Below are positions 19,388-27,149 of a stretch of DNA of 64,000 nt, one piece after another (position 1 is the stretch's first letter; each line of letters opens with the position of its first letter). The notes beneath the pieces are model-generated. The model worked only from the letters and a program-made list of their open reading frames with translations. It was not told where the DNA came from and searched no databases. Source of the stretch: Paraburkholderia sartisoli (GTDB taxonomy: Bacteria; Pseudomonadota; Gammaproteobacteria; Burkholderiales; Burkholderiaceae); contig NZ_FNRQ01000006.1 of assembly GCF_900107685.1 (NCBI RefSeq), forward strand, positions 124,001-188,000, written 5' to 3'. Position numbers and translations under genes: made by a program.

Positions 19388-20381
19388 ACCGTTGTTCCTT
19401 AGGACGACGGAGGGGAATGTGCTGGCTATTCTCGGAGGCAGTCTAGCCTTTTTGCTAATCTTAGGATATGTCTGATTCACAAATCTGGAATTGGCGAAAT
19501 TCTTTAGATTGCCGTTCACGGAATATCCGGTTTGACTGGAATATGAAGCGGGTTAACAGAACGTTAAAAAACGTAATAGCCATCCGTCGCTGGGGTGATC
19601 CGCACGTCGTCGAACTCACAGGAAGCGTCCCTCCGTTATCAAGCCTGGCGGCCTCTGACGCCCGCACGGTTGTCGGACTACATCGATAAAGATCGCGCGC
19701 CACGTTATGTGCCGTGCATTCTCAATGGCACTCCTGGCAAGCGGTATCGTAATTTCCTTAAAGTGGCATTCCCGATTTCAGATATTTCGCATAAAGAGCC
19801 GGGCACGTTCTGCCTTACTGCGCGGGCACCGGATTATCAGCGACCGCGAATTGCGATTGACCGGTGTGTCGAACTGACGCAACGCGTACGCAACGGATGA
19901 CAGCGTCGCGTTACGACGGATTGCCAGCCGGTGAGGGCGGAATATCGACGCAAACGTTGAAGCGAAAGCAGAATGATCTGATGGATCGGCGTTATTACCA
20001 TCTCGACAGCACGTGGGCGACGGCTCAGGATGAACCTGTCAGCGCCCAGTAATGCGGGCCAGCTGATCCAGGTAACAACGGCGTTTGAGCGGCCCGCCCA
20101 GGAATGGGCGGGCTATTTTTTTGAATCGTCACGCGTTCGTGTCGCGCGCGCGGCTGGGCCGGCGTATCCGGCCACGTACCGCGGCGAGGCCCACAAAAAG
20201 CCCGCCAGCCCGACGGACACTCGCGCTACACTGGCCTTGAACCGCGGCGCGAGGCTGCATGCGGTCCTCCGGGCAACGAAGCCCACGGCAGCGGGTGTCC
20301 GTGGGGAGGCTCGCCCGGCAGACGAAGTCCGCGGCCAGCCCGTACAATGAATCGCTCAACAACGAAACAAGGACACTGTCG
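19388..20381. other. 994-bp region without a supportable gene
   Basis: The first 400 bp (about 19430-19830) are visibly richer in A/T than the surroundings and contain several short open frames, none with protein-like composition, a good ribosome site or a recognisable motif. The promoter of the response regulator operon should lie at the left end. Horizontal origin of the AT-rich part is possible but unproven. Confidence 0.4.
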
Positions 20382-20627
20382 ATGCGCACCACCGGCTCTT
20401 CCGGGGCAATGACCCTGCTCACCGAATACGACGACGCAACGGCGCGCGAACTCCGCTCGCTGCGCCTCGAATCGACTGAAGACGGCAAAGGCATTCTTCT
20501 GGTCGAAGTCGATGAACGCAAGCCGGGAATCCACCGCGAAGTGCGTTACGAGATCACGCCCGCGGAACTGATCGCGGCGATTCGCGCCCACGGCGCCGAA
20601 TTGCCGGGCGAACAGCACAACCGTTAA
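20382..20627 (+). CDS. Small conserved-looking hypothetical protein
   Basis: An 81-residue protein beginning MRTTGSSGAM, with AAGGA nine bases upstream of the ATG. The body (LRSLRLESTEDGKGILLVEV, then REVRYEITPAELIAAIRAHG) has alternating strand/helix character and normal codon use. No signal peptide or membrane segment is present. The family was not recognised. A HIT-family gene follows 146 nt downstream in the same direction; the gap contains a GC-rich partial hairpin after the stop. Confidence 0.6.
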   Translation: MRTTGSSGAMTLLTEYDDATARELRSLRLESTEDGKGILLVEVDERKPGIHREVRYEITPAELIAAIRAHGAELPGEQHNR

Positions 20628-20773
20628 TTCACCCTGAACCGCCGGCCGCATCGCCGGTTTCATCGCGGGCGCTGGCGCGCGTCACCACTCTGTCACATGC
20701 GCGCCACCGCCTTGCACGGTCTTTAGCGGGGCCGGCCGGTACCGGCGGCGACGCCCATCCTCGAAGGCAGACA

Positions 20774-21205
20774 ATGGAATACGATCCGCAGAATGCGTTC
20801 GCCCGGATCCTGCGGGGCGAATTGCCCGGCATCCGCGTGTACGAAGACGAACTGACGGTCGCGATCATGGATATCATGCCGCAGGCCGATGGCCACGTAC
20901 TCATCCTCTGCAGGGAGCCGGCCGCCGAAATTTTCGAGCTGTCGGAAGAAGGCGCGGCCGCCTGCATGCGGACCACCCGGCGGGTCGCGAAAGCGGTCAA
21001 GGCGGCCCTGAACCCGCCCGGCGTGCTGATCGCCCAGTTCAACGGGCGCGCAGCCGGCCAGACCGTGCCGCACGTCCATTTCCACGTCATCCCGCGTCGC
21101 GCGGGTGAAACGCTGATACCGCACGGCACAGTGCCTGCGGATGCCGAAAAACTTCGCGAAATCGCCGCGCTGATCGTCGCCGCCATGCCCGAAGGCGCGG
21201 CCTGA
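20774..21205 (+). CDS. HIT-family nucleotide hydrolase
   Basis: A 143-residue histidine-triad protein. The defining HxHxH motif appears as QTVPHVHFHVIPRR, with the catalytic central His. The N-terminal strand-helix region (FARILRGELPGIRVYEDELT) and GHVLILCREPA are typical of the Hint/HinT branch. It should hydrolyse phosphoramidate or other purine nucleotide conjugates in the cytoplasm. Its length is slightly above that of minimal HinT proteins. It appears monocistronic. Confidence 0.88.
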   Translation: MEYDPQNAFARILRGELPGIRVYEDELTVAIMDIMPQADGHVLILCREPAAEIFELSEEGAAACMRTTRRVAKAVKAALNPPGVLIAQFNGRAAGQTVPHVHFHVIPRRAGETLIPHGTVPADAEKLREIAALIVAAMPEGAA

Positions 21206-21322
21206 TCCACTGTCTGGGCGTCTGTCCGTCTCTACGTCAGTCGGCCCTTTCGAAACGGCGATTCGTCCCCATCTGGCGCTAACGGCCAGAATGGAACAGG
21301 GCGGCCACCTCTACCGCCTCCC

Positions 21323-21353
21323 GCGTGCCGGGCGCGTCACGCGTCCGGCACGC
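21323..21353. terminator. 14-bp GC-rich stem-loop after the HIT gene
   Basis: Arms GCGTGCCGGGCGCG and CGCGTCCGGCACGC, with one G-T pair, enclose the loop TCA. The 3' side reads GGCGTTTCTCC, a weak T-tract. It is a plausible terminator for the HIT gene within the 295-bp gap before the next DedA gene; nothing else is recognisable in that gap. Confidence 0.5.
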
Positions 21354-21500
21354 GGCGTTTCTCCAGCCCGTCGTGGCCGGTCCGATCGTGAATTTCCTTT
21401 GTTTTCAAGTCACATTCCGGCACGCTTGCACGTCTTAAAAATGCGTCCATAATCTTTGAGTTACCTTCATTTCTGGCCGTAAGGCCGTGGATGTAAACCG

Positions 21501-22493
21501 ATGCTACATGACCTCGTCCAGCAGTACGGGCCGTTGCTGGTGTTTGCCAATGTGCTCGCCGCGTCGTTCGGGCTGCCCCTGCCCGCGATGCCGTCCCTCG
21601 TCCTTTTTGGGGCAATGGCCGCGCTGCACCCCGGCTCCATCGGCGGGCAACTGCTGCCGGTTCTGGTGCTGTCGATTTTCGCGACGCTGATCGGCGACAG
21701 CGCGTGGTTCCTCGCGGGCCGCATCTACGGCGGCAACACGCTGAAGACGCTCTGCAAGCTTTCCCTGTCGCGCGACACGTGCGTGAAGAAGACCGAACGC
21801 TTTTTCGGACGCTGGGGCGTGCGCGTGCTGGCCGTGGCCAAGTTCGTGCCGGGCCTGTCGATCGTCTCGGTGCCGATGGCCGGCGCGATGCGCGTGCCGT
21901 ATCGCACGTTTCTGAGCTACGACAGCATCGGCGCGGCGCTGTGGTCGGGCGTCGGGCTGATTATCGGCGTGCTGTTCGCACCGCAGATCGACATGCTGTT
22001 CGCCGGTGCAAGCCGTCTTGGACGCATGACCGCGGTGGTCGTGGTCGCGCTGTTGCTGCTGTATGGCGCCTGGCGCTGGATCCGCCGGCGCCAGTTGATC
22101 AGGAAGCTGGCGACCGCCCGCATGGAAGTCGAGGAGCTCGACCATCTGATCACCGCGAATCAGACGCCCGTGCTTTTCGATATCCGCTCACACGAAAAAC
22201 GCAAGCTCGATCCGTTCGTGATCCCGGGCTCGCAGTACGCCGACGAGCGTCAGCTCGCGGAGATCATCGCGAAATATCCGCACGACCAGAAAGTGGTGAT
22301 TTACTGCTCGTGCCCGAACGAGATTTCAGCGGCGTGGATGGCGAAGCAGATGACCGAGGCCGGTTTCTCGGACGTCGTGCCGTTGCGCGGCGGCCTCGAC
22401 GCCTGGCGCGACGCCGGCCGTCAGCTGGAGCCGCTGCCTGGCGCCCCCGCCAGCCACGTCGACGACGCCGACATCGAACCGAAAGCGGCGTAA
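21501..22493 (+). CDS. DedA-rhodanese fusion protein (second copy)
   Basis: A 330-residue protein with an N-terminal DedA membrane domain (LVFANVLAASFGLPLPAMPS, KFVPGLSIVSVPMAGAM) and a C-terminal rhodanese domain (about 215-315). The sulfur-loop is VVIYCSCPNEISAAWM and the domain closes with LRGGLDAWRDAGRQLEPL. It has the same domain order as the protein at 9455-10429, but the two differ clearly in sequence, so they are old paralogues. It precedes the thioredoxin-reductase-like gene by 111 nt in the same direction, consistent with a redox-linked operon. The biochemical role of the fusion is unknown. Confidence 0.85.
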   Translation: MLHDLVQQYGPLLVFANVLAASFGLPLPAMPSLVLFGAMAALHPGSIGGQLLPVLVLSIFATLIGDSAWFLAGRIYGGNTLKTLCKLSLSRDTCVKKTERFFGRWGVRVLAVAKFVPGLSIVSVPMAGAMRVPYRTFLSYDSIGAALWSGVGLIIGVLFAPQIDMLFAGASRLGRMTAVVVVALLLLYGAWRWIRRRQLIRKLATARMEVEELDHLITANQTPVLFDIRSHEKRKLDPFVIPGSQYADERQLAEIIAKYPHDQKVVIYCSCPNEISAAWMAKQMTEAGFSDVVPLRGGLDAWRDAGRQLEPLPGAPASHVDDADIEPKAA

Positions 22494-22604
22494 CGCGCGG
22501 CCGCGCGTCGCCCCATGTCGGGCGACGCGGCAGCCGCAGCCGGCCTGGCGCATCCGCGCCGGCACCGGCCCCGTGTCACACAGGACAGAGGAAGGAGCCG
22601 TTTG

Positions 22605-24308
22605 ATGGCAGCGACTCAGGACAATGAAGGTCAGGCAATCGTAGCGGACGCACCGTTTTCGAACCTGAGCACCCGGCAGCACCAGATGTTCCCGGAACTC
22701 ACCAACGAGGAAATCGACCGCCTGCGCAAATTCGGCGAAGTGACGCGCCGGGGAGCCGGCGAATATCTGTTCCTCACCGGCCAGACCGGCCCAGGCATGT
22801 TCGTGATCCTGTGCGGCGGCGTGCGGATCACCCGGCGCGACGGACTCGGCCGCGAATATCCGGTTGTCGAGCACGGCCGCGGCCAGTTCATGGCCGAGGT
22901 CGGGCAGCTCTCCGGCAAACCCGCGCTGGTCGACGGTCTGACGACGCGCCCCGTCGAGGTGCTGCTGATTCCACCCGAGCGGCTGCGCGCGCTGATCGTC
23001 GCCGAGGCGGAACTGGGCGAGCGCATCATGCGCGCGCTGATTCTGCGTCGCGTCGCGCTGATCGAGAACGGCGCCGGCGGGCCGGTGCTGATCGGCAAGC
23101 GCGACGACCGCCGGCTGGTCGCGCTGGAAGGTTTCCTGTCCCGCAACGGTCATCCGCATTCGGTGATCGATGAACGCGACGAAGATGCGCTGCGGCTCAT
23201 CGAGCAGTTCGCCGCGCGCCCCGAAGACCTGCCGCTCGTGATCTGTCCGGATGGCACGGTGCTGCATCATCCGAGCGATCCCGAACTGGCGACCGCGCTC
23301 GGCATGCTGCCCGACCTGGACGCGTCGCATGTCTACGACGTCGCGGTTGTCGGCGCCGGTCCGGCCGGGCTCGCGACCGCCGTGTATGCGGCGTCCGAGG
23401 GCCTTTCGGTCATCGTGCTCGACAGCCGCGCGCCTGGCGGCCAGGCGGGCGCCAGTTCGCGCATCGAAAATTATCTTGGCTTTCCGACGGGTATTTCCGG
23501 CCAGGCGCTGGCCGGCCGCGCGTTCGTGCAGGCGCAGAAATTCGGCGCGCACGTCGCGATTCCCGTGAAGGTGCGCACGCTTCATTGCGACGAGCAACCG
23601 CACCGGCTGGACCTGGTGTGCGGCGGCAGCCTGCTGTCGCGCACAGTGGTGATCGCGACGGGCGCGGTGTACCGTCGCCCGAATCTCGAAGGGCTCGAAC
23701 GCTTCGAAGGGCGCGGCGCGTACTACTGGGCTTCGCCCGTCGAGGCGAAACTCTGCAAGCACGAAGAGATCGTGCTGGTTGGCGGCGGCAATTCGGCCGG
23801 ACAGGGCATCGTCTATCTGGCGTCGCACGCAAAGCACGTACACGTGCTGATCCGCAAGAGCGGTTTCGAGTCGACGATGTCGCGTTACCTGATCGATCGC
23901 ATTCGCTCGTTGCCGAACGTGACGGTGTATCCACACGCCGAAATCGGCCGCCTCGAGGCCGGCGAAAGCGGGCTCGCCTCGGTTGTGCTGAAGTCGCCGC
24001 TTCCGGACGGCACCGATCACTTCGACACGCGTCATCTGTTCCTCTTCACCGGCGCCGATCCGAACACCGCCTGGCTGCGCACCTGCGGGGTCGAACTCGA
24101 CGCCAAGGGCTTCGTGCTGACGGGCGTCGGTGCGGGCTCGGGCTGCGATCTGGCGACGACGGTCGAAGGCATCTACGCTATCGGCGACGCCCGCGCCGGG
24201 TCGACGAAGCGCGTGGCGGCCGCCGTCGGCGAAGGTGCGGCGGTGGTGGCGCAGATTCACCAGCTGCTCGCCGAACGGGCCGGTGAAGCGATCGCGCTTG
24301 GCGCCTGA
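22605..24308 (+). CDS. cNMP-binding domain fused to a thioredoxin-reductase-like flavoprotein
   Basis: A 567-residue protein. Residues about 25-150 are a cyclic-nucleotide-binding fold (GMFVILCGGVRITRRDG, MAEVGQLSGKPALVDG). Residues about 240-560 are a class II pyridine nucleotide-disulfide oxidoreductase with FAD motif VVGAGPAGLATAVYAASEG, NAD(P)H motif VGGGNSAGQG and the C-terminal YAIGDARAGSTKR. The redox CxxC expected between these motifs is absent; the region reads YYWASPVEAKLCKHEEIVLV with a single Cys. It cannot be a classical thioredoxin reductase, although this cNMP-type family is known to look this way. GAAGGAG precedes the chosen ATG. It shares an operon with a DedA-rhodanese gene and the YcaQ-like gene. 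Confidence 0.85.
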   Translation: MAATQDNEGQAIVADAPFSNLSTRQHQMFPELTNEEIDRLRKFGEVTRRGAGEYLFLTGQTGPGMFVILCGGVRITRRDGLGREYPVVEHGRGQFMAEVGQLSGKPALVDGLTTRPVEVLLIPPERLRALIVAEAELGERIMRALILRRVALIENGAGGPVLIGKRDDRRLVALEGFLSRNGHPHSVIDERDEDALRLIEQFAARPEDLPLVICPDGTVLHHPSDPELATALGMLPDLDASHVYDVAVVGAGPAGLATAVYAASEGLSVIVLDSRAPGGQAGASSRIENYLGFPTGISGQALAGRAFVQAQKFGAHVAIPVKVRTLHCDEQPHRLDLVCGGSLLSRTVVIATGAVYRRPNLEGLERFEGRGAYYWASPVEAKLCKHEEIVLVGGGNSAGQGIVYLASHAKHVHVLIRKSGFESTMSRYLIDRIRSLPNVTVYPHAEIGRLEAGESGLASVVLKSPLPDGTDHFDTRHLFLFTGADPNTAWLRTCGVELDAKGFVLTGVGAGSGCDLATTVEGIYAIGDARAGSTKRVAAAVGEGAAVVAQIHQLLAERAGEAIALGA

Positions 24309-24329
24309 GCGTCGAGCGCGCACCGCGTC

Positions 24330-25643
24330 TTGAAGACCGTCCCGCTTCCGGCTGCCCGCACGCTCCATCTGGCCGCTCAGGGTCTGCTCGCGCCGCCGCG
24401 CCGCAAGGCGGCGAAGGCGGACGTGCTGACGGCCATCCGTCGCATGGCGCAACTGCAGATCGACACGATTCATGTCGTCGCGCGCAGTCCGTATCTGGTG
24501 CTGTTCAGCCGCATCGGCGCCTACGAACCGGGCTGGCTCGACGCGCATCTCGCCGAAGGCAATCTCTTCGAATTCTGGTCGCACGAGGCGTGCTTCGTGC
24601 CAATCGAGGATTACGGCCTGCTGCGCCACCGCATGCTCGATCCGGCTGGCATGGGCTGGAAATACGCCGCCGGCTGGCACGCCGAGTATCGCGCCGACAT
24701 CGACAACCTGCTCGATCACATCCGCCGCAACGGCCCCGTGCGCGCGGCGGATTTCGCGCGCGAAGGCGGCAAGGGCAACGGCTGGTGGGACTGGAAACCC
24801 GAGAAACGTCACCTGGAAGTGCTGTTCTCGACCGGGCAGCTGATGGTGTCGGCGCGTCACAATTTCCATCGCGTCTACGATCTCACCGAGCGCGTGCTGC
24901 CCGGCTGGGACGACGCACGCGACCTGCAACCGGTCGAGGCCGTCGCGCGCGAGCTGCTGCTGCGCAGTTGCCGCGCGCTTGGCGTCGCGCGCGCGGACTG
25001 GGTCGCGGATTATTACCGGCTGCCGCGCCGTCCGTACGTCGATGCGCTCAAGGCGCTCGCCGACGAAGGCGAACTGATCCCGGTGCGCGTCGATGGCTGG
25101 AAGCAGGACACGTTCGTGCATCGCGAATTCGCGCCGTTGATCGACGACGCGATCAGCGGCGCGCTGGCCTCGACGGTGACCACCGTGCTCTCGCCGTTCG
25201 ACCCGGTGGTGTGGGACCGCAGGCGCGCGGCTGCGCTGTTCGATTTCGACTATGCGATCGAGTGCTACACGCCAGCCGCGAAGCGCAAATTTGGCTATTT
25301 CGTGCTACCCCTGCTAAGCCGCGGCAAGCTGGTGGGGCGCGTGGATGCGAAGGCGCATCGCACGGAAGGCGTGTTCGAACTGAAATCGTTTCATCTCGAA
25401 CCCGGCGTGCGCCTGAGCGGCCGGCTGACGGACGACCTGCGTCGCGCGCTGCAGCGCTGCGCCGACTGGCACGGCACGCCTGAACTGCGGTTCACGTCGG
25501 CGCCGAAGGCGGTGCTTGCCGCGTTCGGCGCTCTCGGCGCGCAAGCAGGAAAACGCGAGGTCAGTGAAACGCCGCCCACGCCAGCGACAACGAAAACACG
25601 CCGAGCACAAGCGACGCGCCGCGCTGCACCTTCGACGGATTGA
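24330..25643 (+). CDS. YcaQ/AlkX-family DNA glycosylase (HTH_42 winged-helix protein)
   Basis: A 437-residue winged-helix protein of the family that unhooks DNA interstrand crosslinks. The proposed catalytic QxD motif is visible as QLQIDTIHVV (Gln43, Asp45), matching the E. coli YcaQ pattern, followed by RSPYLVLFSRIGAYEPGW and FEFWSHEACFVP. The C-terminal 30 residues are low-complexity (TPATTKTRRAQATRRAA). The start appears to be TTG, 21 nt after the upstream stop, so it is co-transcribed. Its end overlaps the convergent LysE-type gene by 83 nt. Activity is inferred from family and motif. Confidence 0.8.
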   Translation: MKTVPLPAARTLHLAAQGLLAPPRRKAAKADVLTAIRRMAQLQIDTIHVVARSPYLVLFSRIGAYEPGWLDAHLAEGNLFEFWSHEACFVPIEDYGLLRHRMLDPAGMGWKYAAGWHAEYRADIDNLLDHIRRNGPVRAADFAREGGKGNGWWDWKPEKRHLEVLFSTGQLMVSARHNFHRVYDLTERVLPGWDDARDLQPVEAVARELLLRSCRALGVARADWVADYYRLPRRPYVDALKALADEGELIPVRVDGWKQDTFVHREFAPLIDDAISGALASTVTTVLSPFDPVVWDRRRAAALFDFDYAIECYTPAAKRKFGYFVLPLLSRGKLVGRVDAKAHRTEGVFELKSFHLEPGVRLSGRLTDDLRRALQRCADWHGTPELRFTSAPKAVLAAFGALGAQAGKREVSETPPTPATTKTRRAQATRRAAPSTD

Positions 25644-26160
25644 CCCACGCGAGCCTGCCGTTGCCGAGCGCCGCGCCAAACGCGATCCACGCGAGCGCCG
25701 CCGGCACGAGCAGGCAGACGAACACCGACATCGCCAGCAGATACGCCGCACCGTTTTCGAACGCGGCGGCCGGAAAAATCGTGCCCGCGAACAGCAATGC
25801 CTTCGGGTTAAGCAGGGTCGCGACGAAGAGCGTGCGCACGCCCGTGGCCGCCTGAGCCGAAGTGGACAGCGCCACCGCCGCCTTCCACATGTTGACCGCG
25901 AGATACGCGATGTAGAGGCCGCTTGCGATGCGCAACACCGAAGGCAGCCACGGCCACGCATGCGCGGCCTGCGCGAGAAAATGTCCCCACAGCGAAATCG
26001 ACACGACGTAACCCGCGAGTTCCGCGCCCACGAGCGGCAGCGAACGGCGCATGCCCTGGCGCAACCCGGCGGCGGCGAGCAGCGTATTGGTCGGTCCGGG
26101 TGTGATGAGCACAACGGCAATGCCGAGTGCGAGCAGTGCGGCTTCGGAAAGAGAAAGCAT
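25561..26160 (-). CDS. LysE/RhtB-family exporter
   Basis: A 199-residue membrane protein with about six hydrophobic segments. The N-terminus LALGIAVVLITPGPTNTLLA carries the family's TPGPxN motif, and VATLLNPKALLFAG is the second conserved block. These proteins export amino acids or related metabolites such as homoserine, threonine or lysine. The start MLSLSEAALL is preferred over a longer open frame because it directly precedes the first membrane helix. It overlaps the 3' end of the convergent glycosylase gene. The substrate is unknown. Confidence 0.85.
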   Translation of the reverse strand: MLSLSEAALLALGIAVVLITPGPTNTLLAAAGLRQGMRRSLPLVGAELAGYVVSISLWGHFLAQAAHAWPWLPSVLRIASGLYIAYLAVNMWKAAVALSTSAQAATGVRTLFVATLLNPKALLFAGTIFPAAAFENGAAYLLAMSVFVCLLVPAALAWIAFGAALGNGRLAWVNPSKVQRGASLVLGVFSLSLAWAAFH

Positions 26161-26339
26161 GGCAGGCGAGTGCTGGCGGATACGGTGCGACTTTTTATCA
26201 CAGATCGCCGCCGCGCCAAAACCATCCGCGACGATCACTGGAATGATGAGAAAAAAACGGCCGGCATCGCGCCGGCCATGGGTACACACGGGAGCCGCGC
26301 CGGCCTGAACGACCGGCGCACGGCGTGCGCGCCTGGGCG

Positions 26340-26591
26340 CTAGAGTCTGGCGCGCAGTTCGCGGGCGGTTTCGAGCAGACCCTGGTAGCCAGAGCGCGCA
26401 TGCTCCGGCAGGTCCGGATCGCCGACAAACGCGCCGAGCGTTTCGATCAGGCTGTACAGAATGCCCTTCGCCGCGCCCGCCGCGATACCGCCTGTCGACA
26501 CCAGATGATCGACATGGCTCACCGCTGCGTCGAGGTGCTCCAGATCTGGCCGCTCACCCGTTTCCTGCTTGTCCGATACTTCGCGCGTCAT
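26340..26591 (-). CDS. Small hypothetical protein, mostly helical
   Basis: An 83-residue acidic protein starting MTREVSDKQETGERPD. A predicted helix LEHLDAAVSHVDHLVSTGGI is followed by a glycine/alanine stretch (AAGAAKGILYSLIETLGAFV) and a charged tail. An AGGAG lies 12 nt before the ATG, slightly far. A nearby TTG in frame is an alternative start. The family was not recognised. It is separated from the LysE-type gene by about 180 bp on the same strand. Confidence 0.5.
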   Translation of the reverse strand: MTREVSDKQETGERPDLEHLDAAVSHVDHLVSTGGIAAGAAKGILYSLIETLGAFVGDPDLPEHARSGYQGLLETARELRARL

Positions 26592-26640
26592 GATGGTCAA
26601 TCGCTCCTGTTGAAGGACCCGTGGTAGATCTTTCATGTTG

Positions 26641-26985
26641 TTATATACCGATCGCGCGCGGTCGTCCATCCGGCGGGGCCTGAGCGTCGGAGCGCCGCTG
26701 GATCAAGGCGTTCAGCGATACATCAGGTGTTTCGCGCGCGCATCGTCCATCGTCTTCGGCCTGCACGACGTATTCGCTGTTCGCGCGCTGCACGGCGGCG
26801 AGGCCTGGATACATGTCGATCCAGCCCGACGTGCCCTCCACGTTCGCATCCGGCGACATGTAGCCGACCGGCTGTCCAGCGTATCGGCCCAGTAGAAACC
26901 GTTGCCGACCGTTGGCGGATTGCCGGTGATCCGCCGCGGCGTCGGCTCGCAGCGCAAGAACGTCGGGATAGTAGAAGCGGCTCAT
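26641..26985 (-). CDS. Doubtful hypothetical protein
   Basis: A 114-residue frame starting MSRFYYPDVLALRADAAADH. The centre (GYMSPDANVEGTSGWIDMYP) looks protein-like, but the tail is irregular and no ribosome site precedes the ATG. It may be a decayed gene or chance. The composition is less regular than in neighbouring genes, and no family was recognised. Confidence 0.3.
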   Translation of the reverse strand: MSRFYYPDVLALRADAAADHRQSANGRQRFLLGRYAGQPVGYMSPDANVEGTSGWIDMYPGLAAVQRANSEYVVQAEDDGRCARETPDVSLNALIQRRSDAQAPPDGRPRAIGI

Positions 26986-27110
26986 CGTGAACGACTTGTA
27001 CGACCATTCCTGTCCAGGTCCGCGGCTGTTGGTCGAGCGAAAAATGCTTCGAACCACTGAATACCTGATCGGGAGAGTCGACAAGGAAGGCGTGGCTCAC
27101 CTGTCGTCGG

Positions 27111-27128
27111 CTCCCGGATATTCTCACC
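27111..27128 (+). repeat. 18-nt motif, copy 1
   Basis: CTCCCGGATATTCTCACC. Copy of the dispersed motif CTCCYGNANNNCCTCACC, 45 bp before copy 2 and upstream of the hybrid kinase. Confidence 0.6.
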
Positions 27129-27149
27129 TGTCGCGATCGAACGGATGCC

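Noticed and set aside
19595..20052. Short frames of 62-101 codons in the AT-richer gap
   Set aside because: No ribosome sites, no recognisable motifs and overlapping frames of similar length on several phases.
22326..25121. A 931-codon open frame on the minus strand
   Set aside because: It runs antisense across three well-supported plus-strand genes and has shadow-frame composition.
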